Below, piece after piece: positions 8,599 to 16,496 of a DNA stretch of 64,000 bases. Numbering within the stretch: the first letter of the stretch is position 1; every line of letters starts with the position of its first letter. The notes beneath the pieces are model-generated. The model saw only the letters and a program-made list of their open reading frames with translations. It had not been told where the DNA came from and did not search any database. Source of the stretch: Cupriavidus sp. P-10 (lineage in GTDB: Bacteria > Pseudomonadota > Gammaproteobacteria > Burkholderiales > Burkholderiaceae); the NCBI RefSeq assembly GCF_003402535.2, contig NZ_AP025170.1:1674001-1738000 (forward strand). The letters run 5' to 3'. A program made the position numbers and the translations under genes.

Positions 8599-9078
8599 TT
8601 GGAATTCACTGGCAAACAGGTAATCAAGGCTCCCAGGGCAGAGGTCTGGAAGCGCTTGAACGATCCGGCGACTTTGCAGCAGTGCTTGCCGGGATGTGAA
8701 CAGTACGGGCAAGGGGAAGACGGCGGGTATGACGCGGTCATCGTCGCGGCCGTCGGGCCGATCAAGGCTCGCTTCAAGGGAACAGTCCGCTTTTCCGACC
8801 ACCTCGAAGGCGTCGGCTACCACATCGAAGGCAGCGGGAGCGGTGGCGTCGCGGGATATGGCAAGCTGGGTGCCGACGTCCGGCTGGAAGACGTCGATGG
8901 TGGTACCACGCTGCACTATGTGGCCGCAGCCCAGATCGGCGGAAAGCTCGCACAGATCGGATCCCGTCTGGTGGGCTCCGTCGCGAACAAGTTCCTGGCG
9001 GAGTTCTTTTCCCGCTTCGAACAGCTGGTCACGCAAGAGATGGAGCAAAGTGCCGCCCTGGAAACTTCCCCTGAATGA
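8599..9078 (+). CDS. CoxG-family SRPBCC protein
   Basis: The 159-residue product is a SRPBCC (START-like) domain of the carbon monoxide dehydrogenase subunit G family. It begins with MEFTGKQVIKAPRAEVWKRLNDP and contains the CLPGCEQ motif typical of CoxG, then the VGPIKARFKG strand. The start is TTG at 8599 after a strong AGGAGGAA. In Oligotropha, CoxG is described as a membrane-recruitment factor for the Mo-hydroxylase, and that is the likely role here. It lies 117 bases upstream of the Mo-hydroxylase genes and has its own promoter. There is no hydrophobic C-terminal anchor, unlike longer CoxG proteins. Confidence 0.85.
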   Translation: MEFTGKQVIKAPRAEVWKRLNDPATLQQCLPGCEQYGQGEDGGYDAVIVAAVGPIKARFKGTVRFSDHLEGVGYHIEGSGSGGVAGYGKLGADVRLEDVDGGTTLHYVAAAQIGGKLAQIGSRLVGSVANKFLAEFFSRFEQLVTQEMEQSAALETSPE

Positions 9079-9121
9079 GCGTCGGACGGAAGGGAAGTGC
9101 ATCCAAAAATTTTTTGGCCTT

Positions 9122-9143
9122 TAGTATGATGTTCGTAATACTA
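9122..9143. promoter_or_regulatory. TetR-type operator upstream of the molybdenum hydroxylase genes
   Basis: A 22-bp imperfect dyad with perfect TAGTAT/ATACTA arms surrounds the core ATGATGTTCGTAAT (9126-9139). The same core pattern, ATGATGNNCGTMAT, lies upstream of the tetR gene ending at 14238 and of the AAHS transporter. This suggests separate control of the hydroxylase by that TetR protein. Confidence 0.55.
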
Positions 9144-9195
9144 TACGCATCGCGTGTGCTGATGCTGAAGGTGCTAACGGAACACAGAGGTGACC

Positions 9196-9687
9196 GTGAA
9201 AATTGAAAACACCATCAATGGCGTGACGGGGACGACCGAGATCGAGCCAAGGCGGCTGCTGGTGCATATGCTGCGGGACCAGAAGCGCCTGACCGGCGTT
9301 CACATCGGCTGCGATACCTCCCAGTGCGGCGCTTGCACGGTGCTTGTGGACGGGGCGACCGTGAAGTCTTGCACGGTACTTGCCGCACAGACGGACGGAT
9401 GCGACCTTCGCACGATCGAAGGGATGGAGCACGACCACACCACATCGGCGCTCAAGCAAGCCTTTAACGAGTTGCATGGCTTGCAATGCGGATTCTGCAC
9501 CCCGGGGATGCTGCTGGCGGCGCGCGCGCTGCTGGAGCATCACCCCGCGCCGGCCGAAATCGACGTCAGGGAAGCGCTGCACGGCAACCTGTGCCGCTGC
9601 ACCGGGTATCAGAACATCGTCGATGCGGTGCTGCTTGCCGCCACCAGGCTGCAGCAAGCGCCAGCCGCCATGCAAGGGGAGGCCTGA
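9196..9687 (+). CDS. Molybdenum hydroxylase small subunit, two [2Fe-2S] clusters (CoxS-like)
   Basis: The product is about 163 residues. The N-terminal plant-ferredoxin-type cluster site reads CDTSQCGACTVLVDG with a further Cys in VKSC. The C-terminal helical domain binds the second cluster through CGFCTPGM and LCRCTGYQNIVDA. It passes electrons from the Mo site to FAD. GTG at 9196 is preferred because AGAGG sits five bases upstream; GTG at 9190 is an alternative. It is the first gene of the S-L-M order and ends one base before the large subunit starts. Confidence 0.92.
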   Translation: MKIENTINGVTGTTEIEPRRLLVHMLRDQKRLTGVHIGCDTSQCGACTVLVDGATVKSCTVLAAQTDGCDLRTIEGMEHDHTTSALKQAFNELHGLQCGFCTPGMLLAARALLEHHPAPAEIDVREALHGNLCRCTGYQNIVDAVLLAATRLQQAPAAMQGEA

Positions 9688-9688
9688 G

Positions 9689-12061
9689 ATGAGCGAAGCA
9701 CTGAACGGCAGCGCAACCCGGTACATCGGCAAATCGGTCAGGCGACGGGAGGACAAGCGCCTGATGAGTGGCCAGGGCAGGTTCACTGATGACCATCAGT
9801 TCCCTGGCATGGTCTACGCGGCCTTTGTCAGGTCGCCATATGCCCACGCCAGCGTCACCGGAGTCGACACGTCAGCCGCGCGCGCGCTTCCCGGCGTGAT
9901 CGGCGTGCTGACCTATGCGGATATCCACGGCAAGGTCGGCGACATCCGGCCGAACTGGGTGGTGGGCAATTCCAGGGTGCCACCGCATCCTCCGCTTGCG
10001 GCGGAGCGCGTGCGGTACGTCGGGGAGGCCGTGGCGATGGTGGTGGCCGAGAGTCGGGAAATCGCGGCGGATGCCGCCGAACTCGTCGCGGTAGGCTATG
10101 AAGAATTGCCGCCGGTCGTCGATGCGGAAGCCGCGCTGTCTGACACGGCGCCCCAGCTTCACGATAACGTGCCGGGCAATCACATCGGCACGTTCCGACT
10201 CAAGGGCGGCAGCTACGAGGATGCATTGAAACGCGCCGATCGCGTGATATCGATCCGGCTGGTGAACCAGAGGCTGATACCCAGCCCGCTTGAACCGCGC
10301 GCCTTGTGCGCGAATTTCGACCCGGTTGACGAGCGTCTCACGTTTATCGTCCCGACCCAGGTTCCGCATATGTCGAGACGCTGGCTGGCGGAAACCCTGC
10401 GCTGGCCCGAGCACCGGGTCCGGATCGTGGCGCCCGATATCGGCGGCGGATTCGGCGCGAAGATGCATTTCTACGCGGAAGAGGTGCTGGTGGCGTTCGC
10501 TTCCAGGCATTTCGGGCTCCCGGTAAGCTGGACCGAGACGCGCAGCGAGAATTTCGTCGCGACTACGCATGGCCGTGCGCATACCGAGTATGTGGAAGCG
10601 CCTGTCACGACCGACGGCAAGGTGCTGGGGATCCGGGTGCGCTCGTTCGCCAACCTTGGCGCCTACCTGTCGAACATGGCGACGGGTATTCCCACCGTCA
10701 ACACGGCCAACTACATCACGGGCAACTACCAGATTTCCTCGGTCGACGTGGAGGTGAACCTGGTAACGACCAATACCACGCCGGTCGACGCGTACCGCGG
10801 TGCCGGACGCCCGGAAGCCGCTTACATCATCGAGCGGCTGATGGACGCCGTGGCAGGAGAACTGGACCTGGATCCGGTGGAGCTGCGGCGCCGCAACCTG
10901 GTGCAGCCCGATCAGTTTCCCTATCTGCCGCATGACGGCGCGCGCGGCAGGTGGGATTCCGGCGACTACGAAGCCTGCCTGAACAAGGCGACCGAACTGA
11001 TCGGCTACCGGCGCTGGCGGACGGAGCAGGCGGCGCTGCGCGAGCAGGGCAGATACATCGGCATCGGCGTGATCTGCTATCTGGAACTGGTCGGCATGGG
11101 CATTTCGCCGATGCTGGAGAAGGTCGGGTTCAACCGCGGCGGCTGGGAAAGCGCGCATATCCGCGTGCATTCGGACGGCAAGGTGACGCTGTTCAGCGGG
11201 TCGATGCCGCAGGGCCACGGCCATGCCACCAGCTTCGCGCAGATCGTCGCGGAAGCCCTGCAACTGCCGATGGAAGATATCGATGTCGTGCAGGGCGACA
11301 CCGACCGCGTGCTGGCTGGCCACGGCACGTTCAATTCACGCTCGATGCCGGTGGGCGGCAGTGCTGCCTACGTGGCAGCGGGCAAGATCCTCGCCAGGGC
11401 CAGGCGCATCGCCGCCTTCATGCTGGAAGTCCCGGAAGCGGAGGTGGACTATGCAGATGGCCAGTTCTCGAGCGCAGCCAATCCCACCGTTATCCCGTTC
11501 TCGCAGGTGGCAAGGATGGCATACCTTGCGCACAAGCTGCCCCGGGATTTTGAAGCAGGGCTGGATGAGCGCGTCTTCTATGAGCCGGTCGCCCTGGGAG
11601 CACCGAATGGCTGCCATGCCGTGGTCGTGGAGGTCGATGCGGAGACAGGCGTGGTGACGATCCTGGACTATGTCGCGGTCGACGACGTGGGGGTCATGAT
11701 CAACCCGATGCTTTGCCACGGCCAGATGCACGGTGGCATCGCGCAGGGTATTGGCCAGGCGCTGTTCGAAGAAGCCAGCTACGACGATGCTGGGCAACTG
11801 CTGTCCGGATCGCTGCTCGACTACGGCTTTCCGCGCATCGAGCAGGTTCCCCGCATGCGCACCGGTTTCCATGTCTCGCCGGCGCCGTCGAACCCGATTG
11901 GCGTCAAGGGCATCGGGGAGGCGGGCTGCGTCGGTGCGCCGCCCGCGGTGGTCGCGGCGGTATGCGATGCACTGAAGCCATTCGGCATATCCCATCTCGA
12001 TATGCCGCTGACGCCGCCGAAGGTCTGGCGTGCCATCCAACAGAGCCGGAGCGCGACATGA
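9689..12061 (+). CDS. Molybdenum hydroxylase large catalytic subunit (form II CoxL-like)
   Basis: The 790-residue product is an aldehyde oxidase/xanthine dehydrogenase-family molybdopterin subunit. It has GGGFGAKM for cofactor binding, the Mo-proximal loop DAYRGAGRP (367-375), the PQGHGH motif and the catalytic glutamate Glu744 in GIGEAG. True aerobic CO dehydrogenases carry AYRCSFR in that loop; here Gly-Ala-Gly replaces it. It should therefore hydroxylate an aldehyde, N-heterocycle or aromatic/acyl-CoA substrate with water-derived oxygen. The stop overlaps the start of the FAD subunit by four bases. Maturation genes (XdhC/CoxF, CoxD) are not in the window. Confidence 0.92.
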   Translation: MSEALNGSATRYIGKSVRRREDKRLMSGQGRFTDDHQFPGMVYAAFVRSPYAHASVTGVDTSAARALPGVIGVLTYADIHGKVGDIRPNWVVGNSRVPPHPPLAAERVRYVGEAVAMVVAESREIAADAAELVAVGYEELPPVVDAEAALSDTAPQLHDNVPGNHIGTFRLKGGSYEDALKRADRVISIRLVNQRLIPSPLEPRALCANFDPVDERLTFIVPTQVPHMSRRWLAETLRWPEHRVRIVAPDIGGGFGAKMHFYAEEVLVAFASRHFGLPVSWTETRSENFVATTHGRAHTEYVEAPVTTDGKVLGIRVRSFANLGAYLSNMATGIPTVNTANYITGNYQISSVDVEVNLVTTNTTPVDAYRGAGRPEAAYIIERLMDAVAGELDLDPVELRRRNLVQPDQFPYLPHDGARGRWDSGDYEACLNKATELIGYRRWRTEQAALREQGRYIGIGVICYLELVGMGISPMLEKVGFNRGGWESAHIRVHSDGKVTLFSGSMPQGHGHATSFAQIVAEALQLPMEDIDVVQGDTDRVLAGHGTFNSRSMPVGGSAAYVAAGKILARARRIAAFMLEVPEAEVDYADGQFSSAANPTVIPFSQVARMAYLAHKLPRDFEAGLDERVFYEPVALGAPNGCHAVVVEVDAETGVVTILDYVAVDDVGVMINPMLCHGQMHGGIAQGIGQALFEEASYDDAGQLLSGSLLDYGFPRIEQVPRMRTGFHVSPAPSNPIGVKGIGEAGCVGAPPAVVAAVCDALKPFGISHLDMPLTPPKVWRAIQQSRSAT

Positions 12062-12924
12062 TTCCATACGAAGTCGAGTACCTCAGGGCCGGCAGCGTGC
12101 AACAGGCACTCGCCGCCCTTGCCCAACACCCCGAGGCGAAGATCCTGGCCGGCGGCCATACGCTGCTACCGATGATGAAGCTCAGGCTCGCGCGGCCCGG
12201 ACTGCTGGTGGACATCGGCCGCCTGCCCGAACTTCGCGGGATCGTGGTCCACGAGGATTCCGTTTCCATCGGCAGCGCCACGACCCACGCCGAACTCGAG
12301 GCGAGCGCGGCACTGAAGCAACTGGCCCCGCTGTTCCCGCTCGCCGCGACGGTGATTGCCGATCCTACCGTCAGGAACCGTGGCACGATCGGCGGCGCGC
12401 TGGTGCACGCGGATCCGTCGGCCGACTGGCCGGCTGTCGCGCTTGCCATGGACGCGGAGATGGAAGTCGTAGGCGCACACGGAAGCACGCGCATTCCCGC
12501 GCACGAGTTCTTTGCCGGCTTCATGGCGACAGCCGTCGAGCCGGACGAGATCCTGACGCGCATCCACGTGCCATTGCCGGCGCCGGGCAGGGTTGCCTAC
12601 CGCAAGTTCCGCCATCCGTCGTCCGGCTACGCGGTCGCTGCGGCGGCCGTTGCGATCAGCGTCGGCAAAGACGGCTACGCATGGGGAAGGATCGCCATCA
12701 CCGGCGTTGCCGACACGGCATTCCGCGCATGGGAGGCCGGGGCGTTGCTGGAAGGCAGCTTCTCAGACCTGCCGGGCAAGGTCGATGCCATCGTCGAAGC
12801 GGCGTTCGCCAACGTGACCCCGCTGGCGGACAACTTTGCCGATGGGGCATACCGGCTGCAGCTTGGCCGGGTGATGCTGAAGCGCGCGCTTGCCGATGCG
12901 CTGGAGCCGCCCGGCGCAAGCTGA
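12058..12924 (+). CDS. Molybdenum hydroxylase FAD-binding medium subunit (CoxM-like)
   Basis: The 288-residue product has the two flavin-binding signatures of this family: AGGHTLLPMMKLRLARP (about 31-47) and TVRNRGTIGGALVHADPSAD (about 104-123). A CO-dehydrogenase C-terminal domain follows. It lacks the extra 4Fe-4S loop of 4-hydroxybenzoyl-CoA reductase beta subunits, which argues against that enzyme. ATGA overlap with the large subunit indicates coupled translation. It accepts electrons from the iron-sulfur subunit and passes them to an unknown acceptor. Confidence 0.92.
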   Translation: MIPYEVEYLRAGSVQQALAALAQHPEAKILAGGHTLLPMMKLRLARPGLLVDIGRLPELRGIVVHEDSVSIGSATTHAELEASAALKQLAPLFPLAATVIADPTVRNRGTIGGALVHADPSADWPAVALAMDAEMEVVGAHGSTRIPAHEFFAGFMATAVEPDEILTRIHVPLPAPGRVAYRKFRHPSSGYAVAAAAVAISVGKDGYAWGRIAITGVADTAFRAWEAGALLEGSFSDLPGKVDAIVEAAFANVTPLADNFADGAYRLQLGRVMLKRALADALEPPGAS

Positions 12925-12940
12925 AGGACCTGGGGGAGGG

Positions 12941-13648
12941 TTACGCCTGCGCGGCGCTGCGTGGCCTTGCCTTCGGTTTGCCTGCGGCGGCCTCGTTGGC
13001 CGCCGCGGCCTTTTTCTGGCCCGCAGCCAGCAGGCCGGTCAGCACGAACTGCTGTACGCTCTGCCGCCATTGGGCCAGCGCCACGCGCGGGCGCGGGCTG
13101 GGCCCCGCCGGCCTGGCACTGAAGAACATGCTGACACCGTGCATGGCCGACCACGCGCAGCGCACCATCATGTCGTCGAACTGCTCGGCAAGACCGTTCT
13201 CGCGGAAGTAATCATGGACCCCGCCAGACAACAGCTGGTAAGACGCGCTGCCGGCTTCCAGCAACTCCGGATACCGTTCCTTATCCTCGATCTGCGGCCC
13301 GAACATCAGGTAGAACAGCGCGGGATGCTTGACGGCGAACTCGATGTAGCCATCCATGATCGTGAGCAGCCGCGCCTCGGCGCTCATCTCCGGCGCGAGG
13401 CGGGCCCGCCGCACCGCAACCAGTTCGCGGAACCCTTCGGCGGCGATGGCGGCCAGCAGGCCTTCCTTGTCGGAAAACTGGTTGCGCGGCGCGCCGTGTG
13501 ACACTCCGGCGAGCTTGGCCGCGGAGCGCAGGGTCAGTCCATGGACGCCCTGGCTGGCGAGGATTTCGCGGCCGCAGCGGATCATTTCTTCCCGCAGGTT
13601 GCCATGGTGATAGCTTTGGCGGGCCGGGCGCTTGGTGGTGGTCGTCAT
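12941..13648 (-). CDS. TetR/AcrR-family regulator with WHG-type C-terminal domain
   Basis: The 235-residue product has an N-terminal TetR helix-turn-helix (LTLRSAAKLAGVSHGAPRNQF, about residues 36-56) and a helical ligand domain with the YIEFAVKHPALFYLMF segment typical of the WHG class. The C-terminus is Lys/Ala-rich. The ATG at 13648 gives the usual N-terminus; the longer open frame adds non-conserved residues. It converges with the FAD-subunit gene. The palindrome TTAGCGCTAA 36 bases upstream may be its own operator. Confidence 0.85.
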   Translation of the reverse strand: MTTTTKRPARQSYHHGNLREEMIRCGREILASQGVHGLTLRSAAKLAGVSHGAPRNQFSDKEGLLAAIAAEGFRELVAVRRARLAPEMSAEARLLTIMDGYIEFAVKHPALFYLMFGPQIEDKERYPELLEAGSASYQLLSGGVHDYFRENGLAEQFDDMMVRCAWSAMHGVSMFFSARPAGPSPRPRVALAQWRQSVQQFVLTGLLAAGQKKAAAANEAAAGKPKARPRSAAQA

Positions 13649-13683
13649 GAAAATGCGGGTCGCGATGTCGTCAGGCCTCCATA

Positions 13684-13693
13684 TTAGCGCTAA
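13684..13693. promoter_or_regulatory. Palindrome TTAGCGCTAA upstream of tetR
   Basis: A perfect 10-bp palindrome lies 36 bases upstream of the TetR/WHG start codon. Short perfect palindromes in this place are typical autoregulatory sites for TetR proteins. No second copy was seen in the window. Confidence 0.4.
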
Positions 13694-13745
13694 CGCACCG
13701 CCTGCCCCCGCGTCGCAGCGGGATGGCGCGGGCCGCAATGGGGAG

Positions 13746-14192
13746 CTACCGTACCTGGGCGTCGACAACCTCGATGTCGTCGAAGGCGATCGGCGAACCA
13801 TCGGCGCGTGCCAGCGGTGGCGCTGCGATCTCAACGCCTGTTTGCTTGTCCACGAAGCGCTTGGCGCGCCGCTTCGGTTCCGCTACCCATCGTTCCGCCC
13901 ACGCCTTGAGGCTCAGGTACGTCGGCAGGAAATCGCGTGCGCTCTCGGTCAGGAAGTACGCGCAACGTGTGCTGCCTTCAGGCTTCCTGCGTGCCAGCAG
14001 GCCATGATCGGTCATTGTCTGGAGCCTGGCGCTCAGGATGTTGGAAGCGATGCCGAGCCGGCGCTGGAACTCCTCGAATCGTGTCGACCCGTAATACGCC
14101 TCGCGCAGGATCAGGATGACCCAGCGTTCGCCCAGTACTGCCGATGCCTGTGCGACAGGACATGGCATCGGGAGGAATCCGGATTGGCTCAT
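13746..14192 (-). CDS. HxlR-family transcriptional regulator
   Basis: The 148-residue product is a single winged-helix HxlR domain. Cys11 in PMPCPVAQASAVLG is at the family's conserved cysteine, followed by ERWVILILREAYYGSTRFEEF and the recognition region NILSARLQTMTDHGLL. HxlR proteins often sense aldehydes or redox-active compounds. It lies between two tetR genes on the same strand, and all three may form one regulatory unit. No clear ribosome binding site precedes the ATG at 14192. Confidence 0.88.
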   Translation of the reverse strand: MSQSGFLPMPCPVAQASAVLGERWVILILREAYYGSTRFEEFQRRLGIASNILSARLQTMTDHGLLARRKPEGSTRCAYFLTESARDFLPTYLSLKAWAERWVAEPKRRAKRFVDKQTGVEIAAPPLARADGSPIAFDDIEVVDAQVR

Positions 14193-14198
14193 ATCGGC

Positions 14199-14234
14199 GC
14201 AGGGGCTGGTGCAGGGGCCGGTGCAGGGGCGAGC
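14199..14234. repeat. Three tandem 12-bp units between regulators
   Basis: Three copies of a 12-bp unit (GCAGGGGCTGGT, then one- to four-base variants) lie between the HxlR start and the TetR stop. They are probably a slippage product. No function is evident. Confidence 0.6.
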
Positions 14235-14237
14235 GCC

Positions 14238-14789
14238 CTACAGGGAGGTCTGGAGTGCATCCAGGATTTCGCTGGACAGCGCTTCCGACCTGACGGAACG
14301 CGCCAGCACCATCCCGCCGACCATGGCCGACAGCGTGACGATGGCGTCCTTGCGCGCGGCCTCGTCATCGCCCCCTGCAATGGCTTCGATCAGTGCGGTC
14401 ACGCGCGCCTCGAAGCGCTTGCGCGTCTTGGCGTCAAGGCGCGACACATCGGCGCCGAGTGCCGCGATGGCGCAACCCGATCCGGGATTGTCGCGGTGCT
14501 TCTTGTTCACATACGCCTGGACCACGGCTTGCTTGCGCTGCCGGGAAGAGGTTACCGACGTCGCCTCTTGCAGGAAATCCATGGTCTGGTCAAAGGCCGC
14601 GTCGACGGCCTCGGCAACCAGCGCATCCTTGGATTCGAAATGTGCGTAGAAGCCACCATGGGTGAGGCCGGCGCTTTTCATCAGCTGCGCAACGCCGATG
14701 CCGTTGACGCCGTGCTTGCGGAATTGCGTCGAGGCGGCCTTGACGATGTGCTTGTGGGTTTCAGCCTTCTGGTCGAGCGAGTAGCGCAT
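14238..14789 (-). CDS. TetR/AcrR-family transcriptional regulator
   Basis: The 183-residue product has a TetR DNA-binding domain (HKHIVKAASTQFRKHGVNGIG, then the LMKSAGLTHGGFYAHF recognition helix) and a TetR C-terminal domain with a cysteine in GSGCAIAALGADVSR. The ATG at 14789 matches family length better than 14828. A dyad of the ATGATGNNCGTMAT type lies at 14837-14850 in front of the gene. Related dyads lie before the Mo-hydroxylase and AAHS transporter genes. It is therefore the best local candidate for their repressor; this is inference. Confidence 0.88.
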   Translation of the reverse strand: MRYSLDQKAETHKHIVKAASTQFRKHGVNGIGVAQLMKSAGLTHGGFYAHFESKDALVAEAVDAAFDQTMDFLQEATSVTSSRQRKQAVVQAYVNKKHRDNPGSGCAIAALGADVSRLDAKTRKRFEARVTALIEAIAGGDDEAARKDAIVTLSAMVGGMVLARSVRSEALSSEILDALQTSL

Positions 14790-14836
14790 GATCTGGAGCG
14801 AAGAATGACAGGGCGTGAGTGTCTGCAATATATAGC

Positions 14837-14850
14837 ATTACGGTCATCAT
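14837..14850. promoter_or_regulatory. Putative TetR autoregulatory operator
   Basis: ATTACGGTCATCAT on the plus strand is the reverse complement of ATGATGACCGTAAT. It matches the core in front of the CoxS-like gene at 12 of 14 positions. It lies 48 bases upstream of the tetR start codon. Confidence 0.5.
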
Positions 14851-14926
14851 TGCATCGGGCGATTCCCGCAGGCTGCCGATTGCGCCAGGAAATGTGGCTG
14901 CCAATGGATGCGGGCCACCCCCTTCA

Positions 14927-15012
14927 CTAGGGATAGCACCAAGGCAGCGGCAGGATGTTCGTCCTTGACCATGCCGGTCCGCCTGACTAGCATGTAGACG
15001 CTGGATACATCA
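14927..15012 (+). promoter_or_regulatory. Promoter module of the AAHS transporter gene
   Basis: The stretch holds CTAGGGATAGCAC (14927-14939), -35 TTGACC (14965-14970), a 17-base spacer, -10 TAGCAT (14988-14993) and TAGACGCTGGATACA (14995-15009). Element order and spacing differ by only one base from the module at 8465-8552. This points to joint control of the transporter and the CoxG/Mo-hydroxylase genes. Confidence 0.6.
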
Positions 15013-15086
15013 GCGGGGCATTGCAGGAATCTGACGACGCGCGGCATGTGGAACGACATGGCCGCCGCGATCGTACGCCCATCTAT

Positions 15087-15100
15087 ATGACGATCATCAT
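15087..15100. promoter_or_regulatory. Second operator in the AAHS transporter leader
   Basis: ATGACGATCATCAT is a near-perfect dyad of the ATGATGNNCGTMAT family. It lies 29 bases before the transporter start codon and downstream of the predicted promoter. A bound TetR protein would block elongation here. Confidence 0.5.
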
Positions 15101-15128
15101 GGCATGACGGATAACGGAGACAAAGCAC

Positions 15129-16496
15129 ATGAAACCACAGCAATCCAGCTCGCCGGGGACGGTTGACGTCCAGGCGTTTATCGACAGCCAGAGATTCTCG
15201 CCTTACCAATGGATGGTCCTCATCGTCTGCTTCCTGGTGGTGGTGGCGGATGGCTTCGACACGGCCGCGATCGGCTATGTCGCGCCATCCCTGACCAGGG
15301 AGTGGGGCGTTTCCAAGCTGGCGATGGGCAATGTGCTGAGCGCTTCGCTGGTTGGCCTTGCACTCGGCGCGCTGATCGCCGGCCCCTTTGCGGACCGGTT
15401 CGGGCGCAAGCCCGTGCTGGTTGTATCGGTGGCCGTCTTCGGCCTGTTCAGCCTTGCCACCGCGTCGGCGGCGTCCGCCGTCGAGCTGTCCGGCTGGCGC
15501 TTCCTGACGGGCATGGGGCTGGGTGCCGCCATTCCCAACGCGACCACGCTGCTGGCCGAGTATGCGCCCGCCAGGCGCCGCGCGTTCCTGGTGAACAGCA
15601 TGTTCTGCGGCTTTACGCTGGGTGCCGCCGGCGGTGGCTTCCTTGCCGCGGTCATGATTCCCGAGCTTGGCTGGCGCAGCGTCTTTATCGTCGGCGGCGT
15701 GGTGCCGCTGGTCCTTGCCGTCATGGTGCTTGCGCTGCCGGAATCGATCCGGTTCATGGTCCTGCGCGACTGGCCGGCGGAACGGATCAGGACGGTGCTG
15801 GGACGCATCGCAGGTTCCGCGCAGTTCCAGGCGTCCCGCTTTACCTTGCCCGATGACCAGGCCGACAGGCTGCGCTCGCCGCTCTGGCTGATCCTGTCGC
15901 AAAAGTATCGGATGGGAACGTTCATGCTCTGGACGACCTATTTCATGGGTGTCCTTGTCTTCTACCTGGTGACGAGCTGGATGCCGACCCTGGTCAACGA
16001 AACCGGCGCGACACCGGCTGAAGCCTCCCTGATCGCAGCCCTGTTCCCGCTGGGCGGCACGCTGGGCGCCATGGCGTGCGGCTGGCTGATGGACCGCATC
16101 AATCCGCATCGCGTCATCGGCCTGGCCTATTTCTTTGCGGCCGTATTCACGCTGGCAATGGGGCACGCGAGCAATGGGTCATACCTGACGATGCTGACGC
16201 CGGTCGCCGGGCTGTTCATGGGGGCGGGCCTGGTCTCGATGCCCGCGCTGGCCGCCTCGTTCTATCCAACGCAGGGCCGCGCCTGCGGCGTCGGCTGGAT
16301 GCTCGGCATCGGGCGCTTTGGCGGCATCCTCGGCGCTGTCGCCGGTGGCACGCTGTTGCAGCTGGGCCTCGACATGAGCGCGATCCTGAGCATCCTCGCC
16401 GTGCCATCTCTTTTCGCAGCCATTGCTGTCGCCGCAAAGGGAATGGCGGCGGACGGGAAACCGTCGCAGCAAACGGCTGTTGCGAAAGAGGCATGA
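15129..16496 (+). CDS. MFS transporter, aromatic acid:H+ symporter (AAHS) family
   Basis: The 455-residue product has twelve predicted helices. Helix 1 carries the family motif VVADGFDTAAIGYVAPSL, with the acidic DGFD pair needed for proton-coupled uptake in PcaK/BenK. The loop 2-3 motif is GPFADRFGRKP. It would import an aromatic or alicyclic carboxylate at the inner membrane. Promoter and operator sequences are shared with the CoxG/Mo-hydroxylase genes, so it probably supplies their substrate. The ribosome binding site is GGAGA near 15116. Confidence 0.9.
   Translation: MKPQQSSSPGTVDVQAFIDSQRFSPYQWMVLIVCFLVVVADGFDTAAIGYVAPSLTREWGVSKLAMGNVLSASLVGLALGALIAGPFADRFGRKPVLVVSVAVFGLFSLATASAASAVELSGWRFLTGMGLGAAIPNATTLLAEYAPARRRAFLVNSMFCGFTLGAAGGGFLAAVMIPELGWRSVFIVGGVVPLVLAVMVLALPESIRFMVLRDWPAERIRTVLGRIAGSAQFQASRFTLPDDQADRLRSPLWLILSQKYRMGTFMLWTTYFMGVLVFYLVTSWMPTLVNETGATPAEASLIAALFPLGGTLGAMACGWLMDRINPHRVIGLAYFFAAVFTLAMGHASNGSYLTMLTPVAGLFMGAGLVSMPALAASFYPTQGRACGVGWMLGIGRFGGILGAVAGGTLLQLGLDMSAILSILAVPSLFAAIAVAAKGMAADGKPSQQTAVAKEA

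Noticed and set aside
9689..12924. Aerobic carbon monoxide dehydrogenase
   Set aside because: The AYRCSFR loop of form I CoxL is missing, so the proteins are called a generic Mo hydroxylase.
14199..14234. A CRISPR-like or regulatory repeat
   Set aside because: The units are only 12 bp, adjacent and without spacers.
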